A stretch of 6,015 bases of DNA from Thermodesulfobacteriota bacterium (GTDB lineage Bacteria > Desulfobacterota > QYQD01). Each line of letters starts with the position of its first letter. The first letter of the stretch is position 1. A program made the position numbers and the translations under genes. The notes beneath the pieces were generated by a model. That model was not told where the DNA came from and ran no database searches. It saw only the letters and a list, made by a program, of their open reading frames with translations. Shown piece by piece: positions 4,745-6,015 of the stretch. The stretch covers positions 1-6,015 of the forward strand of contig JASEGX010000147.1 of the NCBI GenBank assembly GCA_030017815.1, read 5' to 3'.

Positions 4745-4909
4745 CTAGGTTTTCCTGGAAGTCTTGGTCATAAAGTGACTAATCTGCTGTTTGACCTTTT
4801 TACTTTTGCATTTTGGGCAGGAGGCTTTTTTCTTTTCATGTTCCGCAAGGCTTAACACTACCGTGAAGACTTCATTGCATTTCATACATCGATATTCATA
4901 CGTGGGCAT
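4745..4909 (-). CDS. FmdB-family zinc-ribbon protein
   Basis: 54 residues from the start MPTYEYRC, the hallmark of the FmdB/putative regulatory zinc-ribbon family. Two CxxC knuckles, C8-C11 and C31-C34, should hold one zinc ion. A basic tail (KSKKVKQQ and TKTSRKT) follows. The name comes from a protein linked to the fmd formamidase cluster; the function of most members is unknown, and they are small cytoplasmic proteins. AAGGGA lies 9 bases before the ATG at 4909, and the motif makes this start better than the in-frame ATG at 4939, which would add 10 residues. It lies 40 bases downstream of the diguanylate cyclase on the same strand and is probably cotranscribed. Confidence 0.9.
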   Translation of the reverse strand: MPTYEYRCMKCNEVFTVVLSLAEHEKKKASCPKCKSKKVKQQISHFMTKTSRKT

Positions 4910-4949
4910 TTTGTCTTTTCCCTTCAGGGCACCGGGCAAGGCGCCTTTT

Positions 4950-5837
4950 TTAAACTTCGGCTAAAGTAATTTGATCGCCCCCTGCGCTTTTTGCGCTGTA
5001 AAGGGCCTTGTCTGCGGCACGGATGAGGATATCCATATTTTCTTGTGGTGTTAGGCTGGGGCTGTAGATGAGCTTAGCCAGGCCAATGCTCAAGGAAGTT
5101 GGCTCCAAGTGTTCAGCATTGTATTTTGTCCGGATACGTTCGGCTATCTTCTTGGCCTGGTCTGCACTGGCTTGAGTGACAATAACAGCGAATTCATCCC
5201 CACCGTATCTAAATCCCCAGTCCACGTTTTCGCGCACGGAAGACAGGATTACCTCGCCCAGTTTGTGAAGTAGAATATCTCCTTTTTGGTGTCCCTTTTG
5301 ATCGTTAAAGTCTTTAAAGTCATCTATGTCCATAAGGATAAGAAATAGATTGTAGCCTTGGCGGTACGCCCGGTAAGATTCCTCTTCCAGTTTGACGTTG
5401 AAATGTCGCCGGTTATAGATATTCGTTAGTGCATCCCTTATGGAAAGGGTTTCCAATTCATGGCGCAAGGTTCTTTCACGAATGATGCGGTTAAATTTGG
5501 CTTCCAGTTCATCTATATTAAAAGGCTTGGATATGAAATCGCTGGCCCCGGCCCTTATTACATCGGTGTATTTGTAGTCTGCATTGTAGGCAGTAATAAC
5601 TATTATATCCGTGTTGTTGTACTTGTCTTTTATTTTTTTGGTTAATTCAACCCCGTCCAAACGGGGCATTTTTATGTCTGTGATCACGATGGTGTAAGAA
5701 CCGGCGGCTAGTTTATCCAGGGCAGCCAGGCCATCTTCAGCCACATCACATTCGTGTCCCAGCTTGTCCATAATCTCTGCCAGGAGGGCTCGAATAAACG
5801 GATCATCATCTACGGCCAGAATTTTTTGTTTTTCCAT
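4950..5837 (-). CDS. Response regulator with REC and GGDEF domains, diguanylate cyclase
   Basis: 295 residues, cytoplasmic. An N-terminal receiver domain (about 4-120) has acidic D10-D11, phospho-acceptor D54 in VITDIKMP, T82 and K104 in FISKPF. A short helix (residues 110-130) links to a GGDEF domain (about 131-293) starting at RDALTNIYNRRHF, with metal ligand D170 in LMDIDDFKDFND, and the intact active loop RYGGDEF (G212-F216). It should make c-di-GMP from two GTP once phosphorylated by an unseen histidine kinase. The inhibitory I-site, normally RxxD five residues before GGDEF, reads E203-N-V-D206 with the arginine one place too early, so product inhibition may be weak or absent. No strong Shine-Dalgarno precedes the ATG, but REC homology begins right there. 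A good promoter lies about 90 bases upstream. Confidence 0.96.
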   Translation of the reverse strand: MEKQKILAVDDDPFIRALLAEIMDKLGHECDVAEDGLAALDKLAAGSYTIVITDIKMPRLDGVELTKKIKDKYNNTDIIVITAYNADYKYTDVIRAGASDFISKPFNIDELEAKFNRIIRERTLRHELETLSIRDALTNIYNRRHFNVKLEEESYRAYRQGYNLFLILMDIDDFKDFNDQKGHQKGDILLHKLGEVILSSVRENVDWGFRYGGDEFAVIVTQASADQAKKIAERIRTKYNAEHLEPTSLSIGLAKLIYSPSLTPQENMDILIRAADKALYSAKSAGGDQITLAEV

Positions 5838-5930
5838 ATCGTCGGTCGCTTTTTTACAGTAAAGTTGACGGCTTTGTAACAGGTCCAGTTGTCCGCCGTG
5901 ACGATTTTTTTATTTTACAGCTTGTTACCA

Positions 5931-5960
5931 ATTATATAAGGGATTTTTTTTATTCGTCAA
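5931..5960 (-). promoter_or_regulatory. Sigma70-like promoter for the diguanylate cyclase-FmdB pair
   Basis: On the minus strand TTGACG (5960-5955), an 18-base AT-rich spacer and a perfect TATAAT (5936-5931) make the best promoter in the window. Transcription would start near 5924 and leave a leader of about 87 bases. I looked for a c-di-GMP (GEMM) riboswitch core in that leader and saw none. The leader contains a short inverted pair, TGTTAC (5923-5928) and GTAACA (5876-5881), of doubtful meaning. Confidence 0.6.
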
Positions 5961-6008
5961 TCTATTTAACCGGTATTGAGTTTTTTAATTGGGGTTTAGA
6001 GGTGTTTT

Positions 6009-6015
6009 ATGTCGC
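6009..6015 (+). CDS. Possible start of a gene leaving the window
   Basis: AGAGGTG (5998-6004) is followed after 4 bases by ATG-TCG at the window edge, a plausible initiation site divergent from the diguanylate cyclase. Only two codons are visible, so nothing can be said about the product. Confidence 0.3.

Noticed and set aside
4930..4955. GGCGCC followed by six T, terminator-like
   Set aside because: GGCGCC is a palindrome without room for a loop, the flanking bases give no stable longer stem, and no plus-strand gene ends there.
5838..5924. Possible c-di-GMP riboswitch in the leader of the diguanylate cyclase gene
   Set aside because: No GEMM-like conserved core or paired helices could be found; only a weak 6-base inverted pair is present.

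Overview
The window looks like a chromosomal stretch from a Desulfobacterota-type (deltaproteobacterial) organism. The basis is a histidine-operon segment in which a small lipoprotein sits between hisB and hisA, a response-regulator diguanylate cyclase beside an FmdB-type zinc-ribbon protein, and short dispersed repeats of kinds I associate with that group. No rRNA, tRNA or complete mobile element is visible, so the assignment is an inference.

Layout. Bases 1-222 are a scar: a hairpin, the first ~19 codons of a REP-associated tyrosine (Y1) transposase, and, on the other strand, the first 17 codons of a HEPN (DUF86-like) toxin gene that stops at the junction. The MNT nucleotidyltransferase antitoxin gene (212-520, minus) survives and overlaps the HEPN start by 11 bases, so this is a broken HEPN/MNT toxin-antitoxin module. 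A divergent gene (673-1194, plus) encodes a YkgJ-like cysteine-cluster protein. From 1195 to about 2560 the DNA is visibly more AT-rich. It holds a dispersed inverted repeat with two interleaved stems, a small unrecognised gene (1362-1718, minus) and a gene for an unrecognised membrane-anchored protein (1882-2442, minus). The intergenic space 2443-2561 carries two oppositely directed sigma70-like promoters that share one palindromic -10 element.

The centre is a plus-strand histidine cluster: hisB (2562-3161), a lipoprotein with a CxxC motif (3191-3871) and hisA (3938-4678). HisB and HisA catalyse two steps of histidine synthesis. hisH and hisF, which often sit nearby, are not in this window. 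hisA ends facing a minus-strand pair: a REC-GGDEF diguanylate cyclase (4950-5837) with a good promoter upstream (5931-5960), followed 40 bases later by an FmdB-family zinc-ribbon gene (4745-4909). A further plus-strand gene may begin at 6009 and leave the window.

I see no clear, complete novel system. The items most worth a second look are the dissected HEPN/MNT module, the conserved-looking lipoprotein inside the his cluster, the interleaved inverted repeats at 1237-1327, the shared -10 divergent promoter and the displaced I-site of the diguanylate cyclase.
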